A stretch of DNA of 64,000 nucleotides from assembly GCF_001552135.1 (NCBI RefSeq), contig NZ_BCQP01000050.1, forward strand, positions 47,276-111,275. Reading direction: 5' to 3'. The position numbers and the translations under genes were made by a program. The stretch comes from Actinomadura chibensis NBRC 106107. Lineage in GTDB: Bacteria > Actinomycetota > Actinomycetes > Streptosporangiales > Streptosporangiaceae. How positions within the stretch are numbered: position 1 is the stretch's first letter; each line of letters begins with the position of its first letter. The notes below the pieces were generated by a model that worked only from the letters and a program-made list of their open reading frames with translations, was not told where the DNA came from and ran no database searches. Positions 14,501 through 22,206 of this stretch are shown one piece after another.

Positions 14501-16797
14501 TCGTCCCTGACGGTGGAGTAGAAGACGATGGAGCCTGGCTCCTGGGCGCCCAAATCGCTGAGGACGCCTCGGAGTTCGTCGGTGATCGGGTCGACCTGCG
14601 CGGAATGCGAGGCCACGTCGACGTCGACCATCCGAGCCACGGCACCGGACGCGTTCCAGGCTTCGACCAGGGCACGTACCTGCCGGGCGTCACCGGAGAC
14701 CACGGTGCTGTGGGGCGCGGTGACGACCCCGATCGACACGCCGTCGGCGCCCGCCGCCTCGATCGCCTCCCGGGCCGCGTCGAGGTCGAGCATGACCGAG
14801 GCCATGGCGCCGTGCGCGATCCGGGCGAGCAGCGCGGCCCGCCGGCAGATGACCTTGGCCCCGTCTTCGGGGGCGAGGACGCCCGCGACCACCGAGGCCG
14901 CGACCTCGCCGAGGGATTGGCCGATGACCGCGGCGGGCTCGAGGCCCCAGGACCGCCACACGGAGGCGAGCGCGACTTGGATGCCGAACAAGGTGGGTTG
15001 GATACGGTCGACGCCGGTGAGCCCGCCCGGCTCGAGGATCAGTTCGCGCAGGGAGAAGCCGGACTCGGCTCGGATCAGCGGTTCGAGCTCGTCGATCGCC
15101 GCGGCGAACACCGGCTCGTGCGCGAGGAGCCCCCGGCACATGCCGGCGTACTGCGACCCCTGTCCGGTGAACACGAACACCGGCCCTCGGTGATCCGGCG
15201 GCAGGACGGGGGTTCCCTCGGCCCATCCCTCGCTCCCCTCCCCCGCGGCGTACGACCGGCACCGGCGGCCGAGTTCGGCGTGGTCCCGGGCGACGATCCC
15301 CAGCCGGTGATCGGCATGACCGCGGCGCAGAGCCAGGGTGTGCGCCACGTCCTGGAGCGGGACCTGGGCGCCTTCCCTCTCGGTCCAGCCGGCCAGCCGG
15401 GTCGCCGAAGCGGCGAGCGACGGCGCGGAATTGCCTGACAGGAGGAACAGCCTGGGGCCCGCGGCCGGCGTGCGCCGCTTCGCCGCTACACGTCGCGGAC
15501 GTGCGGGAGTCGCCTCCAGTACCAAGTGCCCGTTGGTGCCGGCGACACCGTAGGAGCACACGGCGGCCAGCCGGGGCGCGTCCGGCACGGGCCACGCGGT
15601 CACGCTCGTCGGGACGAACAACCGCGACCGGTCGTCGCGGACGATCGCGGGGTTCCATTCGGCGAAGTTCTGATTGGGCGGGACGGCGCCCCGCCGTAGA
15701 CACTCGATGGCCTTGATGACACCGGCGACGCCGGACACGGGCTCGGTGTGCCCGATGTTGGTCTTGACCGAGCCGAGCGCGCACCGTCCCCGTCCCCGGC
15801 CGTACACGGCGTTGATCGAGGCGTACTCGATCGGGTCGCCGACCATGGTGCCCGGCCCGTGCGCCTCGACCAGCCCGACGTCGCCCGGGTCGACGCGCGC
15901 CCTGGCGACGGCGTCGCGGAACAACGCCTGCTGCATCTCGCTCGACGGCGCGGTGAGCCGGGCCGCCTGACCGTCGTTGTTGACCGCGCTGCCGAGGATG
16001 ACCGCGAGCACCCGGTCCCCGTCCCGCCGCGCGTCCACCAGCCGCTTGAGCAGCAGCACCCCCGCGCCCTCGCCCCGCACGTACCCGTCGGCACGGGCGT
16101 CGAAGGCGTGACAGGCGCCGCGCCCGGACAGCAGCAGCGGCGCCTCAAGATAGTGGGTCTGCGGCGCGAGCATCAGCATCACGCCGCCCGCGAGGGCGGC
16201 ATCGCACTCATCCAGGGTCAGGGCGCCGCAGGCGGTGTCCACCGCCACCATGCCGGCGGAGCAGTGCGTGCCGATCACCATCACCGGGCCGCGCAGGTCC
16301 ATCGAGAACGCGACTCGGCCCGCGGGCCCCGCATGGTAGTTCCCAAAGAGATAGGGGCTGTTGGGCGCGTCCTCCACCGGCCGTTCCTCGCGGAAGAGAT
16401 TGTCCACCGCGTAGGTGCCGACGTAGACCCCGGTACGGGTGCCGCGTAACCCGCCCACCGGAATCCCGGCGTGCTCCACCGCCTCCCAGGCGGTCTCCAT
16501 CAGCACCCGCGCCTGCGGATCCACCCAGTCTTGCTCCGCGGGCGCCACGGACAGCGCTTCGGGCTCCCACGCCCACACGTCACCGTCGAGGAAGCAGCCC
16601 ACGGCGGTCCGTTCTCGCAGCTCCGGGTCGTGTAGCAGTGCCAGCTTCCCGGCGTCCCACCGCTCCGCGGGCACCGGGCCCGCCGTCTGACGGCCATCGG
16701 CCGCCAACCGCCACAATCCGGCCGGCGTCTCCACTCCACCGGGAAACCGGCAGCCCACACCGATAATCGCGATCGGTACATCACAGGCAGCAGACAT
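11536..16797 (-). CDS. Iterative type I polyketide synthase, KS-AT-DH-KR-ACP
   Basis: 1753 aa from ATG 16797 (GGAGAAGAGG upstream; a longer frame reaches 16878). Ketosynthase about 7-430 with catalytic Cys179 in the unusual motif GTHCSAG, His in EAHGPGT and NIGHTEP. Acyltransferase about 540-850 with GQSLGE and VASHS. Dehydratase about 915-1185 with HRVAGTPVLP and HPALVD. Ketoreductase about 1385-1575 with GGLGGLG and YAAAN. ACP about 1660-1740 with GIDSLGAIQ. There is no enoylreductase or thioesterase. Size and order equal those of 6-methylsalicylate/orsellinate-type iterative synthases (NcsB, ChlB1, AviM), so an aromatic or partly reduced acyl chain is the likely product; release must occur by another route. 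Confidence 0.93.
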   Translation of the reverse strand: MSAACDVPIAIIGVGCRFPGGVETPAGLWRLAADGRQTAGPVPAERWDAGKLALLHDPELRERTAVGCFLDGDVWAWEPEALSVAPAEQDWVDPQARVLMETAWEAVEHAGIPVGGLRGTRTGVYVGTYAVDNLFREERPVEDAPNSPYLFGNYHAGPAGRVAFSMDLRGPVMVIGTHCSAGMVAVDTACGALTLDECDAALAGGVMLMLAPQTHYLEAPLLLSGRGACHAFDARADGYVRGEGAGVLLLKRLVDARRDGDRVLAVILGSAVNNDGQAARLTAPSSEMQQALFRDAVARARVDPGDVGLVEAHGPGTMVGDPIEYASINAVYGRGRGRCALGSVKTNIGHTEPVSGVAGVIKAIECLRRGAVPPNQNFAEWNPAIVRDDRSRLFVPTSVTAWPVPDAPRLAAVCSYGVAGTNGHLVLEATPARPRRVAAKRRTPAAGPRLFLLSGNSAPSLAASATRLAGWTEREGAQVPLQDVAHTLALRRGHADHRLGIVARDHAELGRRCRSYAAGEGSEGWAEGTPVLPPDHRGPVFVFTGQGSQYAGMCRGLLAHEPVFAAAIDELEPLIRAESGFSLRELILEPGGLTGVDRIQPTLFGIQVALASVWRSWGLEPAAVIGQSLGEVAASVVAGVLAPEDGAKVICRRAALLARIAHGAMASVMLDLDAAREAIEAAGADGVSIGVVTAPHSTVVSGDARQVRALVEAWNASGAVARMVDVDVASHSAQVDPITDELRGVLSDLGAQEPGSIVFYSTVRDDPREPGPLDASYWVRNQRDTVHFQRAVEAALADGHRLFIECTPHPLATGPVQDTARAAGLDDVVAVGSLRRGVGDPETFLYHLATAHAAGCDGIDFGSRYGDGDLAELPGTAWNRTRHGGDHLPHVLVAPRLPAAGEHALLGGSVTDPEDPDRHLWQTPVSPRTLPWLGDHRVAGTPVLPGTGFAEMLLAAGAEVFGTRSVALGDLRIERPLVLDPEPRVTTLLVRAGDHALGQVLTRGEDGRVVHAHGTVRALDPVNQAPPCSGVLHSPDEEWSDSPLAALQQVLRGRHDVFHGPAFSALSRIQIGPDHDRAVARLSLADGARVSASRFLAHPALVDEMVQTVVAAWLDHCALSPGPVVVSDCGEIIVHGPTGRTKTAHVRLHEADDLGCRASGVLVDGDGAVLAEVRDLRLTNITPAEERYTARLYHLDWVPEEPAGAPVSTGQRWLVVHPRGCLWAERLAELLGVRTAGSATLVHPAAPLDSARLRAALDGGSAAPTTHVVIALDGEDVAPTPQAARSAVARTLAVLRELSARRKPPRLWVMWRGDDPLAAAGVRGLLRAAAFEHPDLLPSALEVAAATPLEAVLPDLLGDPPAITEIAWRHGVRTVARVKAGRAPDTVTGLPHPVREGAAYVVSGGLGGLGLLAVRRLAERGAGRVVVCGRREPAEPAAEELARLRAAFGTELPVVTGDVADPAIVHRLVDVATRGGLPLRGVLHAAGVVEDATLVNLDDELLGRVWRGKAEGAWALHQATRTTNLDFFVVYSSIASLLGSPGQGAYAAANAYLDALVAHRVTEGLPATGIQWGAWGQVGRGRHLAQRGFVTISPEDGADALERILKEGHHQIAYSALDVDAWTAPYPATRSSTLLASLCGEGPSPATTTFPARLRVLATQDKGERRRIVEGLIIGEIRDLLGGTARYVGPHTSMVMLGIDSLGAIQLQQRLQSALGIDIKPGVIWVKPTAASLADWILGQLDSGDVDPHTTGS

Positions 16798-17285
16798 CAC
16801 GAGCCTCTTCTCCAGGCGGAAAACTGGCCGGAATGACACGCGTCGCTCCCCCGGCCGCACCGACGGCCGGCCGTCCAAGGCACCCGATATTCGATGAGTA
16901 CGGGCTACTCAGCCACTTACGTGCGATACGACCATTGGCAAACCTCGTACTCGCACCGACCCACCTCGTCCAGCGGCGGTGGCCAGCTAGGCGCTCCTTC
17001 CAAGACGACCCGTCCCAGCCCAGCAGCCGCCCGACCTCCGACCATCACCGCCTTCTCCCGGGTCGCATCTCATCCAAAGAGCACCGTTCTGCAATTATGA
17101 GACCCGACCGCAAAGCAAGACAATACCCACATTCAAGGTTTTTTCGCACAAGTCAGAAACGATCACAGATCTCAAGATTAACTGACGGTCAATCTTCAGA
17201 AAGAGCCACAAATTTTTTGCGACAATGCATTTCAGTATGTGAAAATGAGACGCGACCAATACTCGCGGATGTCCAAGCGGGCCGA
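16798..17285. other. Upstream region of the PKS, with an AT-rich block
   Basis: No gene is apparent. From about 17090 to 17250 the composition turns strikingly AT-rich (runs such as TTTTTTC and AAATTTTTTGC), unlike the GC-rich surroundings. It lies about 300-450 bp upstream of the PKS start and probably contains its promoter and regulator sites. A TTGACC reading on the minus strand occurs at 17191-17186, without a convincing -10 box. Confidence 0.5.
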
Positions 17286-17329
17286 GCGCCGTCCGCCTCT
17301 TGCGGTCGGTGTGAGGCGGACGGCGCTTT
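17286..17329 (-). terminator. Terminator of the organosulfur operon
   Basis: GCGCCGTCCGCCTC (17286-17299) and GAGGCGGACGGCGC (17313-17326) form a perfect 14-bp stem with a 13-nt loop, 26 nt past the last stop of the operon. A short T-run follows only on the plus strand. Confidence 0.75.
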
Positions 17330-17354
17330 CCGGAATCGGGCTGGCGGTCGTCTT

Positions 17355-18260
17355 CTACGCGCGGGTGACCAGGTCGGCCAGGTCCGGGAGGACGGCGTCG
17401 GCGACGGTGATCTTCCGGTCGAGCAGGCCGTTGGCGTGCAGCAGGTCGGCGGCCCGCTGCTGCTCGGCGACGAAGTCGTCGCTGACCGGGAGCAGCCCGA
17501 ACGGGCGGCCGCGCAGCGCGTGCTCCCACGCGTCGAGGTCGGCGCCGTCATCGGCGGCGAACAGCGCGGCGGCCTCCCGGGGGTTCGCGCGGATCCAGGC
17601 GTCCGACTCCTGCAGCGCCCCGACGATGGCCGCCAGGACGTCGCGGTGCCGGACGGCGAAGTCGCGCCGCGTGAACCACAGCGAGCGGTGGCTGAACAGC
17701 CCTTCGGTCTCGATCAGCGTCACCGGTCGCGTCTCGCTCTCCACCTCGGCGAGCGCGGGGTAGCTGCCCGTCCAGGCGTCGACCTTGCCGTCCAGGAGCA
17801 GTCGCGCGCCCTCGTTCCCGGCGTCGACCGGCTCGATGTCGTGCCAGGTCAGCCCGGCCTGGTCGAGCGCGAACAGCAGGAGCGTCGTCTGCCAGGAGCC
17901 GTGGCCGAGGGCGACCCGCCTGCCGGCCAGGTCGGCCGGGGAGGCGATGCCGGAGCCGGGCAGGGCGACCAGGCGCCCGTTGTCCACCCGCGGACCGGAG
18001 ATCGCGACGTAGACGATGTCGTGGCCGCGGGCCTGCGCGGTGACCGGCGGGGTGGAGCCGGTGCCGATGAAGTCGTAGCCGCCGTCGAACAGGTGGTCGC
18101 CGTGCAGGGACGGCAGGCCCTGCGTGGGGGCGGGACGGTCGCCCGCGGGAAGCGACCGCAGGTCCACCCACTCCACGTCCGGTAGCGAGCGCTCCAGGAT
18201 GCCCCGGTGACGCAGCACCCAGAGCGAGTTGTTGTGCGGGAAGAAGCCGACGCGGGTCAT
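17355..18260 (-). CDS. SsuA-fold substrate-binding-like protein without signal peptide
   Basis: 301 aa; ATG 18260 overlaps the SsuD-like stop by ATGA. The sequence follows NrtA/SsuA/ThiY binding proteins (FDGGYDFIGTGSTPP, DLAGRRVALGHGSWQTTLLLF, LLLDGKVDAWTGSYPAL, then RRDFAVRHRDVLAAIV). Unlike a normal binding protein it begins directly with the first beta strand (MTRVGFFPHNNSLWVL) and has no signal peptide or lipobox. A true lipoprotein receptor is encoded at the operon head, so this one is probably cytosolic. DszB shows that this fold can become an enzyme; no CPVP motif is present here, so whether it binds or catalyses is open. Confidence 0.8.
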   Translation of the reverse strand: MTRVGFFPHNNSLWVLRHRGILERSLPDVEWVDLRSLPAGDRPAPTQGLPSLHGDHLFDGGYDFIGTGSTPPVTAQARGHDIVYVAISGPRVDNGRLVALPGSGIASPADLAGRRVALGHGSWQTTLLLFALDQAGLTWHDIEPVDAGNEGARLLLDGKVDAWTGSYPALAEVESETRPVTLIETEGLFSHRSLWFTRRDFAVRHRDVLAAIVGALQESDAWIRANPREAAALFAADDGADLDAWEHALRGRPFGLLPVSDDFVAEQQRAADLLHANGLLDRKITVADAVLPDLADLVTRA

Positions 18261-19441
18261 CGAGTCGATCCTTTCGGTTCGAGGGTGGGGACGGACGTGT
18301 CGGGCGCCGTGTCCGGCCAGCGGCCGCGCAGCAACGGCAGGACGTTCTCGCCGACGCGGCGCGCCTCCTCCAGATGCGGCACCCCGGCGAGGATGAACGC
18401 GTCCACGCCGAGCGCGATCAGCTCGTCGAGCCGGGCGGCGACCTGCGAGTAGCTGCCGACCAGCCCGAACGCGGGACCGCCGCGCAGCAGGTGGAAGCCG
18501 CCCCACACGTTGGGGCTCGCCTCCAGCTCGCGGGGCGCGCGCACCGGCCAGTCGACGAACCGCGAGCTGCGCAGCCAGCCGACCGAGTCGCCGGTGGACT
18601 CGGGGCCGCGCAGCCGCTCCGGGTCGACGTGCCGCCAGCCGCGGCGGATCTCCGCCCACGCCTCGTCCTCGGTCTCGCGGGCCAGCACGTCGATGCGCAC
18701 GGCGAACCTGGGCGACCGGCCGATGGCGGCGCTGTGCTCGCGGACCTGGTCGAACTTGGCGGCCAGCGCGGGGAACGGCTCCAGCCACGACAGGTAGTAG
18801 TCGGCGTGCCGCCCGGCGGCCTCGATCGCGGCCTTGGACGAGCCGGAGAAGTAGATCTCGGGGAAGGGCTGCCCGGCGAGGCGCTCGGGCAGCCCCGCGC
18901 CCTCGACCCGGTAGAAGCGGCCCTCGTGGGTGACGGGGCCGCCGGACCACACGGCCTTGAGGACGTCGAGGAACTCCGAGGTCCGGGCGTACCGGTCGTC
19001 GTGGCCGACCTTGTCGCCCCACCACAGCTGGGCGGGGCCGCCGCCGCCGGAGATGATGTTGTAGACGACGCGTCCGCCGGTGGCGCGCTGCAGGCTCGCC
19101 GACATCCGCGCCGCCTGCACCGGATGCAGGAAGCCGGGCTGGAAGGCGATCATGAAGCGGTAGGTGGTGGTCTCGCGGGCGAGGCTCGCGGCCGCCGCCC
19201 AGGGGTCGTCGGTGAAGGGGAACGAGGGCAGCAGCCCGCCGACGAATCCCGACAGCTCGGTGGAGCGCGCGACGTCGGCCATGTGGTCCAGGTGGCTGTA
19301 CCCGTCCGGACGGCCCTCGCGCAGACCCGGGGTGATGCTGCCCGGCACGACCGGCGACCAGTCGCCGCGGGTCACCAGGCGGCGGCGCAGCGACGACTGG
19401 TCGCCGTGCGTCCCGATGCGCCAGTAGATGTCAATCGACAT
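18257..19441 (-). CDS. ssuD: LLM-class flavin-dependent monooxygenase, alkanesulfonate monooxygenase-like
   Basis: 394 aa, ATG 19441, overlapping the preceding gene by 11 nt. It aligns with SsuD-type FMNH2-dependent monooxygenases: TTYRFMIAFQPGFLHPVQAA, ATGGRVVYNIISGGG, DDRYARTSEFLDVLKAVW, VTHEGRFYRVEG and PEIYFSGSSKAAIEAAGRHADYY. The family cleaves C-S bonds of sulfonates to give sulfite and an aldehyde, using FMNH2 from a separate reductase. No reductase gene (SsuE or DszD) lies in the window. SsuD, SfnG and MsuD are close relatives and the substrate cannot be fixed. Confidence 0.88.
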   Translation of the reverse strand: MSIDIYWRIGTHGDQSSLRRRLVTRGDWSPVVPGSITPGLREGRPDGYSHLDHMADVARSTELSGFVGGLLPSFPFTDDPWAAAASLARETTTYRFMIAFQPGFLHPVQAARMSASLQRATGGRVVYNIISGGGGPAQLWWGDKVGHDDRYARTSEFLDVLKAVWSGGPVTHEGRFYRVEGAGLPERLAGQPFPEIYFSGSSKAAIEAAGRHADYYLSWLEPFPALAAKFDQVREHSAAIGRSPRFAVRIDVLARETEDEAWAEIRRGWRHVDPERLRGPESTGDSVGWLRSSRFVDWPVRAPRELEASPNVWGGFHLLRGGPAFGLVGSYSQVAARLDELIALGVDAFILAGVPHLEEARRVGENVLPLLRGRWPDTAPDTSVPTLEPKGSTR

Positions 19442-20378
19442 GGGCGTGCTCCCGAACGAAGAGGGGTAGCAACCGCTCCCCCAGCCGGTAGATGTCCTCG
19501 ACGTGCGGCGCCGGCTCCAGGACGAACGTGCTCACGCCCCGTTCGGCATAGCCCCGCAGCTCCGCCGCGACCTGCTCGAACGACCCGGTGACGGCGTGCT
19601 CGGGGACGTCGCGGACGGCGCGCGCCTCGTCCTCGTCCTCCCGCGCCGCCACGCTCAGCCGCAGGCCGCAGGCGACGGTCCGGCCGCGCTCGGCGGCCCG
19701 TTCGCCCAGGTCGGCGATGAGCGCGTCGAGGTCGCCGGTCACGTCGAAGACGTGGACGTCGGCGTGCTTCGCGGACAGGTCCAGCGCGTCGGCCGAGACG
19801 CCGGACAGGTGGACGGCCGGGAAGCGCCGCGCGGCCAGCGGACCTTGGAAGCCGCCGGCAAGGACCTGGAAGAACCTGCCCTCGTAGGTGAAGTCCTCGT
19901 GCTCCCACACGCCCTTGGCGATGGTGAGGAACTCGTCGGCGCGGGCGTACCGGTCCGGGCCCTCCAGGAAGTCGCCGTGCGCCCGCGCCGTCGCCGGGGG
20001 AAGGTCGACGACCGGCCACCAGCCGAAGCGGTCCCCGCTGAACCGCTGCAGCGACGCCGCCAGCTTGGCCGCGTACACCGGGGTCCCGACGCCCGGATGC
20101 AGGCCCGCGACTCCGTGTATCCAGCGGTTGTGGCGCAGCAGGCCCGCGACCACCACCAGCGATTCCTCCGCGTCGGGCGCGAAGGGGGCGACGACGCCGT
20201 CGAACCCGGTGACCTCGGCGGCGCGTCCCGCCTCGGCGATCGTGTCGAAGGCGCCGTACCGGCCCCGGCGGAGGTCGGTGACGAACTCCGGCAGCGGCGC
20301 CGGGGCCGCGTCCGGCCCGGTCGTCGGCAGCGTGAGCAGGAACCTGGGCGGTGTCCCGGGAGGAGAGGGGGGCGTCAT
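19431..20378 (-). CDS. Second LLM-class flavin monooxygenase
   Basis: 315 aa; ATG 20378 overlaps the desulfinase stop by ATGA. It shares the luciferase-like TIM barrel with its neighbour (ESLVVVAGLLRHNRW, GTPVYAAKLAASLQRFSGDR, DRYARADEFLTIAKGVWEHE, YEGRFFQVL, FPAVHLSGVSADAL) but is 80 residues shorter and diverges at the substrate loop. Two different oxygenases in one operon suggest successive oxidations or two substrates, as in multi-step desulfurisation routes. FMNH2 supply must come from elsewhere. Confidence 0.85.
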   Translation of the reverse strand: MTPPSPPGTPPRFLLTLPTTGPDAAPAPLPEFVTDLRRGRYGAFDTIAEAGRAAEVTGFDGVVAPFAPDAEESLVVVAGLLRHNRWIHGVAGLHPGVGTPVYAAKLAASLQRFSGDRFGWWPVVDLPPATARAHGDFLEGPDRYARADEFLTIAKGVWEHEDFTYEGRFFQVLAGGFQGPLAARRFPAVHLSGVSADALDLSAKHADVHVFDVTGDLDALIADLGERAAERGRTVACGLRLSVAAREDEDEARAVRDVPEHAVTGSFEQVAAELRGYAERGVSTFVLEPAPHVEDIYRLGERLLPLFVREHAHVD

Positions 20379-21403
20379 GCCGCCGTCCTCGCGGTGACCT
20401 CGCGCAGCGGCTCGGGCGCCGCCCACGACGCGACGTCCACGTCGGCGGCCAGGAAGCCGTGCAGCAGCAGGAAGTCCTTCTGCTTCACGAGCAGGTCGAG
20501 GCGCTCGGGCGAGAGGTCGGGACGCAGCGTGCGGTGGAACCCGTCGCGGTAGGCGGTGCGCACGCCGGACGCGCCCGACCGGGTCTCCCCGGCAAGGATC
20601 CCCCGCACGCCGTCCAGGTCGGCGGCGGCCCAGTCGGCCGCGCGGAGCGTGGCGGTGAGGAACGCGGTCACCAGCTCGGGCCGCTCTTCCAGCAGCCGCT
20701 CGTGCACGGTGATCGGCCGCGGCGTGCCGTTGTTGACGCGGGTCGACGGGTCGGGGTGGGCGTCCAGGTCGACGCCGACGACGAGGCCCAGCTCGGCGGC
20801 CTGCTCGGCGGCGCGGGCGCCCTTGACGTAGACGGCGTCCACCTGGCCGCGGACGAGTTCGTCCAGGCCGGGCCAGGCGATGCGGCCGCCGCGCGCGTCG
20901 CGTCCCACCGACGGCGACAGGTCGGCGGCGACCTCGACGAACGTGACGTCGTCCAGGTTGAGACCGCCCTGGGTGAGCGCTCCCTTGATGCCGTGCAGCG
21001 CCATCGCGCGCGGGAAGCTCTGCGCCCTGGTCCGGGCCCAGCCGGGCAGCGCCACGCGGGCGCCGCGCAGGTCCCCCGGCCCCTCGATGCCCGAGCCCGG
21101 ACGGACGAGGACCGACTGCCACTCCTCGATCCACGTCAGCCCGATCAGCCTGGTGGGCGCGCCCTCGCTGCGGGCGGCCAGCGCGGGGACGTTGCCGCCC
21201 TCGCGGAACAGCCCGGGCAGGTCGTGGTCGAAATGGTGGCGGGCCAGCTCGGGTTCGGCGTCCTGCAGGACGCCCACCTCCAGCCCGTACGGCGCGAACG
21301 CCTCGGCCAGCCCGCCGCGCCGGTGGGCGAGGCCGCTGGCGGTCGGAACCGGGCAGCGGGTGAACCAGATCTTGTCGACGCCACGGGTACGCGGGCTGCT
21401 CAT
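20375..21403 (-). CDS. DszB-like aryl/alkyl sulfinate desulfinase
   Basis: 342 aa, ATG 21403, no signal peptide. The family is the SBP-fold desulfinase DszB, which removes sulfite from 2-hydroxybiphenyl-2-sulfinate. Residues recalled as catalytic in DszB (Cys27, His60, Arg70) have counterparts: Cys17 in RCPVPTA, His57 in HHFDHD and Arg67 in FREGG, with the same 10-residue His-Arg spacing. The C-terminus FLLLHGFL...WAAPEPL also follows DszB (FLLTNNLL...WAAPEFL). It overlaps both neighbours by ATGA within an SsuABC/SsuD-type operon. DszC is absent, so the substrate is probably not dibenzothiophene; a sulfinate from sulfone or sulfonate oxidation is more likely. Confidence 0.82.
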   Translation of the reverse strand: MSSPRTRGVDKIWFTRCPVPTASGLAHRRGGLAEAFAPYGLEVGVLQDAEPELARHHFDHDLPGLFREGGNVPALAARSEGAPTRLIGLTWIEEWQSVLVRPGSGIEGPGDLRGARVALPGWARTRAQSFPRAMALHGIKGALTQGGLNLDDVTFVEVAADLSPSVGRDARGGRIAWPGLDELVRGQVDAVYVKGARAAEQAAELGLVVGVDLDAHPDPSTRVNNGTPRPITVHERLLEERPELVTAFLTATLRAADWAAADLDGVRGILAGETRSGASGVRTAYRDGFHRTLRPDLSPERLDLLVKQKDFLLLHGFLAADVDVASWAAPEPLREVTARTAA

Positions 21404-22206
21404 GCGATCACTCCTCGGTCAGCGGGCAGGTCGGCTCGGTCGGAGGGCAGGGCGGCTTGGTCGGACGGCGGGGAGACTCGGTCGGACGGCGGGGAGACGC
21501 CCAGGCGGGCGAGCAGCTCACGACGGTGTTCCAGCGCCGCCGGGTCGGACGAGGCCGACGACGCGCCGCGCGGACGGGGCAGCTCGATGGCACGGTCCAC
21601 CACGAAGGAGCCGCCGTCCAGCACCGCGACCCGGTCGGCCAGGCGCACCGCCTCGTCCACGTCGTGGGTGACGAGCACGACCGCGGGACGGTGCCGGGCG
21701 CACAACTCGGCCACCAGATCTTGGGCCTGCAACCGGGTCAGGGCGTCCAGGGCGGCGAACGGCTCGTCCAGCAGGAGCACCTGCGGGTCGCGGACCAGCG
21801 CGCGGGCCAGCGCCACCCGCTGCGCCTCCCCGCCCGACAGGGTGGCGGGCCAGGCGCGCTCGCGTCCGCCCAACCCGACCTCGGCGAGCGCGCGACGGCC
21901 CTTGTCGCTCGTCGAACGCGGCAGCCCGAGCGTGACGTTGGCCAGCACGCGCCTGGCCACCACCAGCCGGGGCTCCTGGTAGACGGTGGTGACGCGCGGC
22001 GCGGTCAGCACCGTCCCCGCGTCGGGCCGCTCCAGCCCGGCCAGCAGGCGCAGCAACGTCGTCTTGCCGGTGCCGCTCGGCCCGAGCAGCGCGAAGAACT
22101 CGCCGCGCCTGACCTCCAGGTCGATCCCGTCCAGGACGGTCTTGGCGCCGAACGCCTTGCGCAGCCCCCGCACCCGCACCGCCACCTCGCGCACGTCGCG
22201 GGTCAT
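21400..22206 (-). CDS. ABC transporter ATP-binding protein (SsuB-like)
   Basis: 268 aa; ATG 22206, overlapping the permease stop (ATGA). Walker A LLGPSGTGKTTLLRLL, Q-loop VYQEPRL, signature LSGGEAQRVALARAL, Walker B VLLLDEPFAALD and the switch His in LVTHDVDEA are all intact. It energises import of sulfonate-type compounds by the adjacent permease and lipoprotein. The last 45 residues carry a degenerate repeat (SPPSDRVSPPSDQ, LPSDRADLPADR) caused by tandem copies of a TCGGTCGGACGG-like unit near 21428-21495, an unusual tail for the family. Confidence 0.93.
   Translation of the reverse strand: MTRDVREVAVRVRGLRKAFGAKTVLDGIDLEVRRGEFFALLGPSGTGKTTLLRLLAGLERPDAGTVLTAPRVTTVYQEPRLVVARRVLANVTLGLPRSTSDKGRRALAEVGLGGRERAWPATLSGGEAQRVALARALVRDPQVLLLDEPFAALDALTRLQAQDLVAELCARHRPAVVLVTHDVDEAVRLADRVAVLDGGSFVVDRAIELPRPRGASSASSDPAALEHRRELLARLGVSPPSDRVSPPSDQAALPSDRADLPADRGVIA

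Noticed and set aside
16220..16240. DTACGAL as KS active site
   Set aside because: It looks like the canonical DTAC, but the distance to the ECD motif shows that the Cys of GTHCSAG occupies the catalytic position.
15438..16878. N-terminal extension of the PKS to 16878
   Set aside because: The added 27 residues have no family counterpart, and ATG 16797 has a good ribosome-binding site just before the KS domain.
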